A stretch of 64,000 nt of DNA. Source: Shouchella clausii (GTDB lineage Bacteria > Bacillota > Bacilli > Bacillales > Bacillaceae_D). Below are positions 52,030 to 61,517 of the stretch, one piece after another. The notes beneath the pieces are model-generated. The model searched no databases. It saw only the letters and a program-made list of their open reading frames with translations, and had not been told where the DNA came from. The DNA lies in assembly GCF_002250115.1 (NCBI RefSeq), contig NZ_CP019985.1, positions 434,001 through 498,000 on the forward strand, given 5' to 3'. The position numbers and the translations under genes were made by a program. Every line of letters begins with the position of its first letter. Position 1 is the stretch's first letter.

Positions 52030-52881
52030 ATGATGCTGATCCATGCAAAAACGCTCGAAAAGTACACGATGCGCGCCACAGACGGGGAACTCGGTTCACT
52101 TGCTGATTTTTATGTGGATGGAGACACGTTGCACCTTCGCTACTTTGTTGGAGATACACGCACTTGGTTTTTTGGCGGTAAAGTCCTCTTAAGTCCCCAT
52201 GCATTTACGAACGTGGATAAAGAAAACATGGCCATCGACGTTGATGCGACGAAAGCTCAAATTAAAGATAGCCCGAAGCCAGAAGAACATGAACCAATTA
52301 ACCGGAAATATGAAAAGGAATTGAACGAGCATTATGGCTGGCCGCTTTATTGGTTTGGGCCCGCAGCCCCACTCAACCAAACATATGGAGCTGGCTCTCC
52401 AGCAAGTGCGCCGCTAATCCCGCCTGTTCATATTCCAGAGCGCAAAAACCTGGAAGGCACAGCCGACGAAATACGGACAGGTGCAGACGAAGCTCAAACA
52501 GAAGCACAATACCAAGAACAAACTCGCCTATTTAGTCTGGAAGAGCTAACAGGGTATACCATTCATGCCAAGGGCGGCAAAGTAGGCAAAGTCGTAGATT
52601 TCATCATTGAAAAAGCAGATGACTGGCTTGTCCGTTATTTTGTCGTTGATACAGGAGGCTTTTTGCAACGGGAGCTTGTGCTCGTCCTCGTGGAAGATGT
52701 CGAAGAAGTTGCCTGGTATGACCATGCGATCCTTGTCAAGACGAGTAAAGCCCAAATCGAATCGGCTCCTGCCCATTCACGAGAAAAAGGGCTGACAAAA
52801 GATGATGAGAAAACCGTTTATGAGCATTACGGCAAAACGCCACATTGGAAGCATGAGGGGAGTCTAGGCAACAGCAATTGA
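52030..52881 (+). CDS. Protein with two PRC-barrel domains
   Basis: 283 residues. One PRC barrel covers about 8-85 (TMRATDGELGSLADFYVDGD, then YFVGDTRTWFFGGKVLL). The second covers about 172-245 (GYTIHAKGGKVGKVVDFIIE, VRYFVVDTGGFLQRELVLVL). A Gln/Glu/Ala-rich linker joins them. Both repeats end with a conserved tail of the form YEKELNEHYGWP or KTVYEHYGKTPHW. PRC barrels act in RNA processing and photosynthetic complexes; in Bacillus these paired forms have no known role. GGAGGGAG precedes the ATG. Confidence 0.85.
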   Translation: MMLIHAKTLEKYTMRATDGELGSLADFYVDGDTLHLRYFVGDTRTWFFGGKVLLSPHAFTNVDKENMAIDVDATKAQIKDSPKPEEHEPINRKYEKELNEHYGWPLYWFGPAAPLNQTYGAGSPASAPLIPPVHIPERKNLEGTADEIRTGADEAQTEAQYQEQTRLFSLEELTGYTIHAKGGKVGKVVDFIIEKADDWLVRYFVVDTGGFLQRELVLVLVEDVEEVAWYDHAILVKTSKAQIESAPAHSREKGLTKDDEKTVYEHYGKTPHWKHEGSLGNSN

Positions 52882-52902
52882 ACCTTTGCACTTACACAAA
52901 AA

Positions 52903-53084
52903 GGCCGTCTGTTAAAACAGCGGCCAGAACGCTAGGTTCATTCAATCACTTGTCAGCCGATAAGTGAAGGCGTGAGGAGAGGCGAATAGAACAGGGGTCA
53001 TGAGCCACATTTTCTTGCATAGGAAAAACGATAGTTTCAGTTTAAAGCAGCGACCGAGACAAGCGGGGACGTTTGCTACAGTCT
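52903..53084. repeat. Second, diverged copy of the MITE-like element with a hairpin at its left side
   Basis: A GGCCG-CTGTT / AACAG-CGGCC hairpin (52903-52925) ends the PRC-barrel gene transcript. It is followed by CAGAACGCT, then CTTGTCAG, GGCGAATAGAAC and GGGGTCATGAGC shared with the 48.9-kb element. The copy ends in CTACAGTCT next to the mrpG terminator, with about 60 bp of unrelated insertion in the middle. Confidence 0.55.
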
Positions 53085-53108
53085 AATGGGGCGTGCACAC
53101 GCCCCATT
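53085..53108. terminator. Palindromic stem-loop at the end of mrpG
   Basis: AATGGGGCGTG and CACGCCCCATT form a 24-nt near-complete palindrome overlapping the mrpG stop codon. There is no T-run on the minus strand, so termination may be partial. Confidence 0.5.
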
Positions 53109-53508
53109 ATTTATTTGCATCAGTATGCTCAACTGGTTCGTTGTCATTTTCTTTGTTTAAAACTTCCTTCAGTTCATCTTCTACGCTTTCTTCCGTAAGC
53201 GGCACTTTAGATCGGTATGCTGCACGCGTAATCAAATGTCCCGCCACCGGCGCCGTCAAGAACACAAATACAATGCCGAGTATAAGGCGAATGCTAATAT
53301 AAGCGTCTGCAAGCCAAAAATAGATAAAGCAACCCGTCAGTGTCAGCAAAACGGCAAGCGTTGCACTTTTTGTGCCGGCATGGGACCTTGTATAAACATC
53401 AGGAAGGCGGATAATGCCGATTGCGCTAATCACACTCATTATCGCACCGACAATAATAAAAATAGAAGCCAGCAGTTCACCGGTTACGCTTGCGTTCAAT
53501 AATGACAC
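53107..53508 (-). CDS. mrpG: Mrp Na+/H+ antiporter subunit G
   Basis: 133 residues with three hydrophobic helices. MrpG/MnhG signatures are IGIIRLPDVYTRSHAGTKSA and LTAPVAGHLITRAAY. It is part of the seven-subunit Mrp complex that exchanges Na+ for H+ and is essential for alkaliphily. The start overlaps the end of mrpF. The tail is long and charged. Confidence 0.95.
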   Translation of the reverse strand: MSLLNASVTGELLASIFIIVGAIMSVISAIGIIRLPDVYTRSHAGTKSATLAVLLTLTGCFIYFWLADAYISIRLILGIVFVFLTAPVAGHLITRAAYRSKVPLTEESVEDELKEVLNKENDNEPVEHTDANK

Positions 53509-53761
53509 CCCTCTCTATAAACTTCGAGAAAGCAATGGTGCTAATAAACGCGAGAATGCCTATAATTAAAATAACTTCCAAAAACGCTTTTGTATCAAGG
53601 ATAATCGACACGATCGCAGCAATCGAAATTAAATTGACGCCAATCGTATCCAAGGCAACGACACGATCTGGCATCGTCGGCCCTTTAATAATCCTGAACG
53701 CACAAATGCCAATAGCTACTGCGAAAAGCACAAGAGATGCGACCATCGCCATTCCAAACAT
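53477..53761 (-). CDS. mrpF: Mrp Na+/H+ antiporter subunit F
   Basis: 94 residues, three helices, with the motif IKGPTMPDRVVALDTIGVNL typical of MrpF/MnhF. GGAGGTGACG lies upstream inside the end of mrpE. A structural subunit of the membrane complex. Confidence 0.95.
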   Translation of the reverse strand: MFGMAMVASLVLFAVAIGICAFRIIKGPTMPDRVVALDTIGVNLISIAAIVSIILDTKAFLEVILIIGILAFISTIAFSKFIERGVIIERKRNR

Positions 53762-54244
53762 TTATCGCGTCACCTCCATAATCGCTTTCTCAAATGTAGT
53801 CATTGCCCGGAGAACCGAATTTTTAGACTCGGGGATGTCCATCGCATGGATGTAAAAAACATCATTCGATGGGGAAATTTCAATCACGACAGAACCAGGC
53901 GTCAACGTAAGCAAAAGTGCTAAGGCGGTTATCTCTACATCACTTTTTAACTCGGTTCGATACGTAAAAATTCCCGGGGTGATTTTTAGTTTTGGGCTTA
54001 AAATTTGCTTGATGAGCACCACGCTCGAGTAAAAGAGCTCACGGATGAAAATGATCAACAGTTTCACTACCGCAAACAGCCTATGCAAATAAAATTCGTT
54101 AAAAAAGAAACGGCGCATCACATAAAGAATGCCGATCCCCACTAAATAGCCGGCAAAAAATGTTGAAAAATAAAACTGGTCCTCATCTTGCAATAGTACC
54201 CACAGAAAGGCAATCAAAATGTTTAGCAAAAGCTGTCCGAACAT
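53762..54244 (-). CDS. mrpE: Mrp Na+/H+ antiporter subunit E
   Basis: 160 residues from ATG 54244 (GGGGGGTGG upstream), close to the usual 158. N-terminal helices (LLLNILIAFLWVLL), then the conserved SDVEITALALLLTLTPGSVV. It is needed for assembly and full activity of the Mrp complex. Confidence 0.95.
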   Translation of the reverse strand: MFGQLLLNILIAFLWVLLQDEDQFYFSTFFAGYLVGIGILYVMRRFFFNEFYLHRLFAVVKLLIIFIRELFYSSVVLIKQILSPKLKITPGIFTYRTELKSDVEITALALLLTLTPGSVVIEISPSNDVFYIHAMDIPESKNSVLRAMTTFEKAIMEVTR

Positions 54245-54279
54245 CGAACCACCCCCCTTTGTTGTCGATCCTTCCATAC

Positions 54280-55773
54280 CTAAGCGCCTCCTCGATTTAA
54301 CACAGCATCAATATAAATTTGTGGATTTAGCAACGTATTTACTGCATCTTGGACGATGCCAGAAATACTTTCAGTGCCGAGGCCTAATGCCAGTGTTGCC
54401 GCACCAAGAAGAGCGCAAGGGAGGATCATGCCTGTTCTCAGTGGAACCATCTCGTCAGTGCCAATAATCGTTTCGCCCCAAAATACGGTGCGGAAAATCC
54501 GCAAAAGCGAATAAAGGACAAATATACTTGAAATGAGCGTAACCGCCAATAGGACAAATGCTTGGCCGTCAATGGCGCCCTGTGCGACAAACACTTTGCC
54601 GACAAACCCACTTAATGGCGGAATGCCAGCTAGTGAAATCGTCGCCAGGAAAAACAGCCAGCCCAGTAACGGATAGTTGCGAATCATGCCGCTCATTCGT
54701 TCAAGTCGTTGCGTTCCTGATACATAAATCGTTACGCCTACTAATAAGAACAAAAACGCTTTGACGATCATGTCGTGCACAAGGTAATAGATCGAACCTT
54801 CAATCGCCGCTTCGTTGAAGATCGCAAGTCCGCTCAAAATAAAGCCTACTGCGATGACAACATTATAAGAAACAATTTTCCGCAAATCATTGTAAGCAAC
54901 CGCGCCAATGCTGCCACCAACCATCGTCACAATCGCCATAACCGCTATGATTGTATGGGTCAGTTCTGGTTCGTGGTAAAACAGCATCGTGAAGAAACGG
55001 AACAATGCATAAATCCCTACTTTGGTAAGCAATGCCCCAAACAACGCTGCAATGGCCATCGGCGGTGCCCCGTAAGCCCCAGGCAACCAAAAATAAAGGA
55101 GCAACCCAGCTTTTAAACTAAAGACGAGTAAGAAAACAATCGCAATTGTCGTTAAGATTGGTGGTTGACCTGCTTCAGCAATCCGCACCGACAAATGGGC
55201 CAAGTTTAACGTCCCCGTCACACCGTATAAATAAGCAATGGCAATTAAGAAAATAAAAGAAGACAGGACATTGACAAGCACATACTTAATTGCTTCCCGC
55301 AACTGGACACGTTCTCCGCCAAGCACGATCAAGGCGTACGAAGCAAGAAGCATGACTTCAAAACAGACATACAAGTTAAACAAATCGCCTGTTAAAAACG
55401 AGCCAGAAACGCCCGCCAACAGCAAGTGGACAAGAGGATAAACAAACATGTTTTCTTTGTCTTTGCCAATAGTTGAGAACGAATAAAGCGAACAAATGGT
55501 GGCAATGAAATAGGTCGTGGCCGTTAGTAACAATGAAAACGAATCGCCGACAAAAGAAATGCCAAATGGAGGAGACCAGCCACCAAAATCAAGCGTTATA
55601 ATGCCTTCCCGCTGAACATGAAGCAACAAATAAATACTCAGGCCAAAAGTAAGGAGCAACGTCACAAAACTAATGACTCGCTGCCATTTGACAAAAGGCC
55701 GCAAAAAAATGAGAAGGATGCCTACAAGCAGCGGGAGAACCATCGGCAGTACAAGTAAATTATTCATCATCAT
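54280..55773 (-). CDS. mrpD: Mrp Na+/H+ antiporter subunit D
   Basis: 497 residues with about 14 hydrophobic helices, related to the NuoM/NuoN proton-pumping subunits of complex I. The key lysine helix is in FLLVFSLKAGLLLYFWLPGA and YALFRFF follows. It forms a proton path of the antiporter. It overlaps the end of mrpC by 14 bp. Confidence 0.96.
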   Translation of the reverse strand: MMMNNLLVLPMVLPLLVGILLIFLRPFVKWQRVISFVTLLLTFGLSIYLLLHVQREGIITLDFGGWSPPFGISFVGDSFSLLLTATTYFIATICSLYSFSTIGKDKENMFVYPLVHLLLAGVSGSFLTGDLFNLYVCFEVMLLASYALIVLGGERVQLREAIKYVLVNVLSSFIFLIAIAYLYGVTGTLNLAHLSVRIAEAGQPPILTTIAIVFLLVFSLKAGLLLYFWLPGAYGAPPMAIAALFGALLTKVGIYALFRFFTMLFYHEPELTHTIIAVMAIVTMVGGSIGAVAYNDLRKIVSYNVVIAVGFILSGLAIFNEAAIEGSIYYLVHDMIVKAFLFLLVGVTIYVSGTQRLERMSGMIRNYPLLGWLFFLATISLAGIPPLSGFVGKVFVAQGAIDGQAFVLLAVTLISSIFVLYSLLRIFRTVFWGETIIGTDEMVPLRTGMILPCALLGAATLALGLGTESISGIVQDAVNTLLNPQIYIDAVLNRGGA

Positions 55774-56104
55774 CGAGTCCCCTTAACTTTGTAAGATCAT
55801 CCGTGCCTAAGTCCCGATACGTCCGATAGGCCAGTACTAAGAAAAGCGCCGTTACGCCAAAGCTAATGACAATTGCGGTTAAAATTAGCGCCTGAGGGAG
55901 TGCGTCTGTGTAAGAAGTCGCTTCCTCCCCAAGCAACGGGGCGCTTGAGTCTCCCGAAAAGCCGCCCATAATCATAATGAGCAAGTGAACAGCGTGGGAC
56001 ATAATGGCAGTGCCCAAAATCACACGGAGCAAGCTTTTGGAAAGGATTAAATAAGTGGCGACCGTAACAAGCACGCCGACCAATAGAGACATCATAGTTT
56101 CCAT
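55760..56104 (-). CDS. mrpC: Mrp Na+/H+ antiporter subunit C
   Basis: 114 residues, three helices, homologous to NuoK (ATYLILSKSLLRVILGTAIM, HAVHLLIMIMGG). Contributes to the membrane ion path of the complex. Confidence 0.95.
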   Translation of the reverse strand: METMMSLLVGVLVTVATYLILSKSLLRVILGTAIMSHAVHLLIMIMGGFSGDSSAPLLGEEATSYTDALPQALILTAIVISFGVTALFLVLAYRTYRDLGTDDLTKLRGLDDDE

Positions 56105-56107
56105 AAG

Positions 56108-56536
56108 CTAAACATCCTCACTTATACTCAGAATAATAGTAATGACAGTGCCAATAACAGCGAGTGCGACACCTGCTTCAAACAAGATGACAGACGCAAA
56201 CGCCACATCACCAAAAATCGGCAAAGTTAGATGGGCTTCTTCTTGAGTAAGAAACGGAACACCAAAGGCAATTGACGCCGCCCCCGTGGCCACAGAGAGG
56301 AAAGCCCCTGCCCCTGCAACCATTTTAAAATCGATCGGCATGCCTCTTTGCACGGTTTCGATATCAAATGCCAAGTACATCAGCACAAATGCGGAAGAGA
56401 GGACGAGTCCCCCGACAAAGCCGCCGCCAGGTTCGTAATGCCCGGCTAAAAATAAATGAACGCCGTACGTTAAAATGATGAAAACGGCCACTTTCGTCAC
56501 TGTCCGTAAAATGACATCATTTGCCTTCAAGGTCAC
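56108..56536 (-). CDS. mrpB: Mrp Na+/H+ antiporter subunit B
   Basis: 142 residues, four helices, with the MnhB motif HYEPGGGFVGGLVLSSAFVL. It overlaps the end of mrpA by about 20 bp. Confidence 0.95.
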   Translation of the reverse strand: MTLKANDVILRTVTKVAVFIILTYGVHLFLAGHYEPGGGFVGGLVLSSAFVLMYLAFDIETVQRGMPIDFKMVAGAGAFLSVATGAASIAFGVPFLTQEEAHLTLPIFGDVAFASVILFEAGVALAVIGTVITIILSISEDV

Positions 56537-58934
56537 GTCCCCCCTTACTCGCCTTCAGCTTGATAAGCACATACACGCCAAGGCCGGCGATGAGCAACAC
56601 TACGACTTCAAGCATCGTATCAAATGCACGGAAGTCGCCGAGAATGGCGTTAACAATATTTTTTGCGCCTGCAAGTTCATAGGCATTTTCATAAAAAGCG
56701 GAAATGGAGTCAAACAAGCGATTGCTGTTGACTGACAGCGCCAGAACAGTCACCATGGCTCCTGTTGCCACTGCAATGAGCCCATTGAGTAGTTTTGGCT
56801 TCGTCTTGTGCTTTTGTTTGTCCCAATCAGGCAGGAAATAAAAACAAAGCAAGAATAGTGCAGCTGTTACCGTTTCGATGACAAGCTGTGTCAGCGCTAA
56901 ATCAGGGGCACGGAAAAAGACAAAAAACAATGCTACTAAATAACCAAGAACACCGTTTAAAAGAATGCCAGTCATTCGGGATTTAGCAAATAGGATTGAA
57001 ATCGCTGTAATCGCCATAACAGCGGCGAGAATGCCTTCATAAATACTAATAGGAGCATCATTCGAGACATCAAAAGACAACGCGCCTGTCGTTAAGGCAA
57101 CCGTATATACAAGCCCCAATATCACAAGGAATATATAGAGCAAATAGTGGTACATATTCCCTGTCATATAGCGGTTTGTTATTTCATTCGAGCGTCTTTC
57201 AACCGAAATCAGCGCTCCATTGTATAGGCGATCCAGCGATAGCTTTGCCGGAAAGAGAGAATACACACCAACCCAACGTGGCAATGACCGGTATAGAACA
57301 AAACCTAAACCAACAATCCCTAGCGTCATTAGCAATTCTGTATTGATACCGTGCCACGCCTTGATCTGATAGTCGAATACCCCTGCTTCTATAAACGCAG
57401 GCATAACGGCCCCGTATGCTGGTTTAAGCAAAAATTCGCCTAATACATTCGGGAAGAAGAAGAACGCGACAACCAGGCTCGCTAAAATAACAGGCGAGAC
57501 AAGCATGCCAAACGGCGCTTCATGCGCTGACTTTTCCAGTTTTTCAGGCTGATGTTCGCCAAAAAACGTTTTGAATATGAGGATCAAACAATAGACAAAG
57601 GTAAGCACGCTCGCCAACCATGCAATAATCGGAAATAGCAGCCCCCATGTCTCAACTGAGAAAAATGGCAGCTCTATTATGCGCAAAACAGCCGTAAAGA
57701 ACATTTCTTTGCTTAGAAAGCCATTAAACGGCGGCAAACCTGCCATCGAAAAGCTGCCAATCACCGCTACAGTAAACGTGACTGGCATGACTGCCATCAA
57801 TCCGCCCAGCTTGCGAATGTCCCGTGTCCCCGTTTCATGGTCGACAATACCTACAACCATAAACAGTGCCCCTTTAAACGTCGAATGGTTTACGAGGTGG
57901 AACAAAGCGGCAAAAATCGCGAGTGAATAGTAAAAAGATTGATTGTCTATAACATCAAAATGCAACGCTGCCGAGCCGAGCCCGAGCAATGTCATAATCA
58001 ATCCTAATTGGCTGATTGTCGAGTAAGCAAGCAGGGCTTTTAAATCCGTTTGGCGAATTGCAGTAAATGAGCCCCAGAATAGCGTCACAATCCCTACGAT
58101 ACTGACGACCCAAAACCAAACGGCCTCTCCGCCAAAAACAGGCGTAAACCGGGCAACTAAGTAAATGCCCGCCTTAACCATTGTTGCTGAGTGGAGATAC
58201 GCACTAACAGGCGTTGGCGCCTCCATTGCGTCAGGCAACCAAATATGAAACGGAAATTGGGCTGACTTCGTAAATGCACCTAATAGAATGAGCAGCATCG
58301 CTGGCACAAAGAGGGCATGGCTAGCATAGTCGCCCATCCCGCCAATAATTTCTCTTACGCTGAATGTGCCTGCAAACGAACTAAGCATTAAAAATCCGGC
58401 AAGCATGCCAATTCCGCCCATCACCGTAATCAACATCGATTTTTGTGCGCCATATCGAGATTGGCGGCGATGGTGCCAGTAAGCAATAAGCAAAAACGAA
58501 GAAATGCTCGTTAATTCCCAAAATACATAAAGCACTAGCAAATTATCTGAGAACACAACGCCGAGCATGGCTCCCATAAACATGAGTAAATAAATATAAA
58601 AATGATGCAATGATTCCCGTTCTTTTGAAAGGTAATAAATCGAATAGAGGATCACCAAGCTTCCAACCCCTGTGATAAGCAACGCAAAGATTAAACCTAA
58701 CCCGTCTAAATACGCTGTAAAATTAATGCCAAGTGACGGCAGCCATGGGATCGAGGAATAGAATGTTTCTCCATTAGCAATTGCGGGAATATAACTAGCC
58801 AATATCGCGAAAAGGGCGACTGGTACAGCCAGCACAAACCAACCCGTATGAATGGCAGATAACCTTTTATATAGGAAGGGGATGAAGAGAGCGACTATAA
58901 AAGGTGTTAAAATAGCAATGTTTACAGTGTACAA
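56517..58934 (-). CDS. mrpA: Mrp Na+/H+ antiporter subunit A
   Basis: 805 residues, the largest subunit. The first 500 residues resemble NuoL (LVLYVFWELTSISSFLLIAY, SAQFPFHIWLPDAMEAPTPV with the pumping-site lysine just before it in FTKSAQF). The C-terminal part carries the extra MrpA domain (GYLVALFFVFFRAPDLALTQ). The TTG start is set by GGAGG seven bases upstream. First gene of the complete mrpABCDEFG operon, in the standard order. Confidence 0.96.
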   Translation of the reverse strand: MYTVNIAILTPFIVALFIPFLYKRLSAIHTGWFVLAVPVALFAILASYIPAIANGETFYSSIPWLPSLGINFTAYLDGLGLIFALLITGVGSLVILYSIYYLSKERESLHHFYIYLLMFMGAMLGVVFSDNLLVLYVFWELTSISSFLLIAYWHHRRQSRYGAQKSMLITVMGGIGMLAGFLMLSSFAGTFSVREIIGGMGDYASHALFVPAMLLILLGAFTKSAQFPFHIWLPDAMEAPTPVSAYLHSATMVKAGIYLVARFTPVFGGEAVWFWVVSIVGIVTLFWGSFTAIRQTDLKALLAYSTISQLGLIMTLLGLGSAALHFDVIDNQSFYYSLAIFAALFHLVNHSTFKGALFMVVGIVDHETGTRDIRKLGGLMAVMPVTFTVAVIGSFSMAGLPPFNGFLSKEMFFTAVLRIIELPFFSVETWGLLFPIIAWLASVLTFVYCLILIFKTFFGEHQPEKLEKSAHEAPFGMLVSPVILASLVVAFFFFPNVLGEFLLKPAYGAVMPAFIEAGVFDYQIKAWHGINTELLMTLGIVGLGFVLYRSLPRWVGVYSLFPAKLSLDRLYNGALISVERRSNEITNRYMTGNMYHYLLYIFLVILGLVYTVALTTGALSFDVSNDAPISIYEGILAAVMAITAISILFAKSRMTGILLNGVLGYLVALFFVFFRAPDLALTQLVIETVTAALFLLCFYFLPDWDKQKHKTKPKLLNGLIAVATGAMVTVLALSVNSNRLFDSISAFYENAYELAGAKNIVNAILGDFRAFDTMLEVVVLLIAGLGVYVLIKLKASKGGRDLEGK

Positions 58935-59412
58935 AATGCGACCTCCTTTTTCTCAAGTTAACTGCGTAAATCTATGTACGTATTCATTCCTTTCACTTAT
59001 GTCCTTCCAAGTGTACCCTAAAAAAACCAAGCCAATCAAAGCTTGTGCTTCCTAGAGAGAAAGTGTATGATGAAAGCAAAATATTGGAATGTCTGCTTTA
59101 TGCCAGCTCGAAATCGCGCAACGGAGTGGATGCTGCACGGAAAAGCCATTTCGCCTGCTTTGGACGCTAGGCCTTTTATATACTTTTCCAGAGCACGAGG
59201 GAAGGCCAAAAAAGCATGAGGGTTGTTTGTAAAAAATGAACCGTTGGTGATTTACTTGTCGATTAAAAGTATATACTATTTTTGAAGGCAATGCACACAA
59301 TACGCCTTGGGCCACACAAAAATGTCACAGCCTGTATGTCGGCCCAAGCAAACGAACTTAATTGGCATTCAATAAAGAGGAGAAAGAAATTTAATCTTTT
59401 TTGTAGAAACAA
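58935..59412. other. Non-coding region between mrpA and the divergent stress-protein gene
   Basis: No supported gene. It contains CTTGGGCC (59306-59313) and its exact complement GGCCCAAG (59341-59348) around a 27-base loop. The mrp promoter must lie in its left part, but no strong box pair is obvious. Confidence 0.4.
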
Positions 59413-59441
59413 TTGAAATTCGTCCATCGCCGTTATATAAT
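59413..59441 (+). promoter_or_regulatory. Promoter of the KdpD-like stress protein gene
   Basis: TTGAAA (59413-59418) and TATAAT (59436-59441), spacer 17. It implies a leader of about 110 nt that contains a CCTC/GAGG hairpin region near 59460-59490. Confidence 0.7.
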
Positions 59442-59559
59442 AACAAAGTTTTCAATATGCCTCGGTGGCAATGAGCTGACTGAGGGCAGAAGCCATATTC
59501 AGACCTAAACGTCATTCTTCATTGTTGGTTCGATAACATATTAACTGAGGTGATTTTTT

Positions 59560-60246
59560 ATGAAAAAAGCTAAAGGACGCATGGATGAAAGCATTCTCGT
59601 ATGTGTTTATTACGGGCCAAACGGCGAACGTTTAATTAAACGCGGTGCGAAAATCGCTAACATGCTTGACTGCCCTTTATATATATTAACGGTTGACCCT
59701 CTCCCTTATGATGAATTAGATGCCGAAAAATCGGCCTATATTGATAGGTGGAAAGAGTTGGCGGAAGAGTATGATGTTGAAGAGTTTATTATTCGTGATA
59801 ATGAAAAGAAACCGGCGGTGAAAGTAATCGCTGAAGTCGCAAGAGAGCACCATATTACGCAAATTATTATCGGCCAAACGGCTAAAAGCCGATGGGAGGA
59901 AATTACGAAAGGTTCCTTTATGAACGTGCTTCTCCGCGAAATTCCTTTCGTCGATTTCCACGTCGTTTCCTGTGACCGGGCAATCAAAGGGCTCGAAGGC
60001 CACTTTGAAAAAGGCGTTCGTGCCTATCTTGTAGAAGACGAAGAAGGATATCGTCTTATGTTCAGCCATACGAAAGATGCCAAGTACGAAGGCATTTTCT
60101 TTAAAGAAACGGGAACAGACTTCAATAACGGCATTTTCAAGTTTATGCGCCACAACAAAATGTGCCAAGTCCACATTACGGATGACCGTGTGACAGAGCC
60201 GACTAAAATTTATCCAGAATTAAAAGAAGAAGCGTTGCGAAAATAA
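59560..60246 (+). CDS. Universal stress protein of the KdpD type with an extra C-terminal domain
   Basis: 228 residues. Residues 8-145 are a Usp domain close to the one in KdpD sensor kinases: ESILVCVYYGPNGERLIKRG, then the ATP-loop-like QIIIGQTAKSRWEEITKGSF and VDFHVVSCD. The remaining 80 residues (GVRAYLVEDEEGYRLMFSH and onward) match no domain I know. In some KdpD proteins the Usp domain binds cyclic di-AMP, which links it to potassium control; extending this here is inference. It is divergent from mrpA. GAGGTG precedes the ATG. Confidence 0.8.
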   Translation: MKKAKGRMDESILVCVYYGPNGERLIKRGAKIANMLDCPLYILTVDPLPYDELDAEKSAYIDRWKELAEEYDVEEFIIRDNEKKPAVKVIAEVAREHHITQIIIGQTAKSRWEEITKGSFMNVLLREIPFVDFHVVSCDRAIKGLEGHFEKGVRAYLVEDEEGYRLMFSHTKDAKYEGIFFKETGTDFNNGIFKFMRHNKMCQVHITDDRVTEPTKIYPELKEEALRK

Positions 60247-60271
60247 GACCGTTGCCTTGTAGCGGCAATCA

Positions 60272-60307
60272 AAAAGCCAGTTGAGGACATGACCTCAACT
60301 GGCTTTT
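60272..60307. terminator. Bidirectional terminator
   Basis: AAAAGCCAGTTGAGG and CCTCAACTGGCTTTT are exact complements around a six-base loop, between converging genes. Confidence 0.92.
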
Positions 60308-60310
60308 CGC

Positions 60311-60907
60311 TTACTTATACAATTTTACACGATTTTCAAGCGGCAAAAATTCTTTCTCGCCTGGCTCTTGCACAGGTTTGCCAAAAGGCATTTGCGCACG
60401 AAGTTTCCACGTTTCTGGAACATTCCATTCTTTTATCACCAATTCGTCAACAATCGGGTTATAGTGTTGCAAAGAAGCGCCAAACCCTTCATTTTCTAAA
60501 CCAGTCCACACGGCAAATTGATGCATGCCTGAGGATTGTTCTGACCAAATCGGAAAGTTTTCTGCATAAAGCGGGAAAGACTCTTGCAACTTCAAAATTG
60601 GCTCTTGGTCTTCAAAGAACAATACGGTGCCATAGCCTGCTTTGAATCCATCCATTTTCTGTTGTGTGCCTGAGAAGTCTCCGTCTCCGACAACGGCTTT
60701 TAAAGCCTCTGTTGTTAAATCCCAAAACTTGTCATGTTCTTTTCCAAGCAAAATGATCACGCGCGCTGATTGGGAATTAAACGCAGATGGAACATGTTTT
60801 ACAGCATGCTCGACGATTTCTTTAATGCGTTCATCGGATGCAACAGAATCTTTGCTAATTGCGTAATAGGAACGCCGTTTCTCAATTGCTTCAAAAAATG
60901 TAGCCAT
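60311..60907 (-). CDS. Nitroreductase family oxidoreductase
   Basis: 198 residues from ATG 60907 (AAAGGAG upstream). FMN-binding features: FFEAIEKRRSYYAISKD near the start, HVPSAFNSQSARVIIL, and the C-terminal PFGKPVQEPGEKEFLP. The family reduces nitroaromatics, quinones or flavins with NAD(P)H. It is divergent from an HxlR-type regulator, the common arrangement for a regulated nitroreductase. Confidence 0.88.
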   Translation of the reverse strand: MATFFEAIEKRRSYYAISKDSVASDERIKEIVEHAVKHVPSAFNSQSARVIILLGKEHDKFWDLTTEALKAVVGDGDFSGTQQKMDGFKAGYGTVLFFEDQEPILKLQESFPLYAENFPIWSEQSSGMHQFAVWTGLENEGFGASLQHYNPIVDELVIKEWNVPETWKLRAQMPFGKPVQEPGEKEFLPLENRVKLYK

Positions 60908-61109
60908 TGAAATTCTCTCCTTTGTATGTTTTTTCTTTTTTAGTCTATCCAATCGTCGATGAATAAAACAGTACGCACTTTAAAGTATGTTAGTATAATC
61001 AAAGAAACTATCGGATCAACTGAAAAAGGGATTCAGGCAAAAAGATTGTTTATACCCCGTTGTTTGTCATATAGTATATAAAAAGAAACTGTTAAGAGGA
61101 GTGGAAACG

Positions 61110-61451
61110 ATGGAATCCTGCGAAGTAGACACAGCGTTAGAAATTCTTGTCGGAAAGTGGAAACATAAAATCTTATTTCAGTTAATGACACATGACGTTA
61201 TGCGGTTTAACGAATTGAAACGCGCTATCCCTGGCATAACGCAAAAAATGTTAACTTCACAACTTCGAGAGTTAGAGTCTCATGATATTGTGGAGAGAAA
61301 AGTTTATCCGCAAATCCCACCAAAAGTAGAATACTCCATTTCTGATTATGGGAAAAGTTTACAGCCTGTTTTAGACGCCATGCACGAGTGGGGCAAGAAC
61401 CATACGACCCACCTCAATAGGACATACGCTGAAACAAACGAACAATCTTAA
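61110..61451 (+). CDS. HxlR family transcriptional regulator
   Basis: 113 residues from ATG 61110 (AGAGGAG eight bases upstream). C4 and the pattern ALEILVGKWKHKILFQL, then GITQKMLTSQLRELESHDIV and the wing VEYSISDYGKSLQPVLDAM, define the HxlR winged helix. Members such as YodB and HypR sense electrophiles or disulfide stress through the N-terminal cysteine. C4 here suggests control of the divergent nitroreductase by quinones or aldehydes. Confidence 0.9.
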   Translation: MESCEVDTALEILVGKWKHKILFQLMTHDVMRFNELKRAIPGITQKMLTSQLRELESHDIVERKVYPQIPPKVEYSISDYGKSLQPVLDAMHEWGKNHTTHLNRTYAETNEQS

Positions 61452-61457
61452 TCAAAC

Positions 61458-61487
61458 ACCCCCTCGCCAAATGACGGCAGGGGGTAA
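61458..61487. terminator. Stem-loop between hxlR-type gene and ykfD
   Basis: ACCCCCT pairs with AGGGGGT, extended by GCC/GGC. The T-run is weak on both strands. Confidence 0.5.
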
Positions 61488-61517
61488 GCTTATTAGCGCT
61501 CGCTCCTAACGGGCTAG

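Noticed and set aside
58935-59559. Possible cyclic di-AMP (ydaO-type) or metal riboswitch before the stress-protein gene.
   Set aside because: I looked for known aptamer core sequences and did not find them; only ordinary hairpins and a SigA-type promoter are visible.
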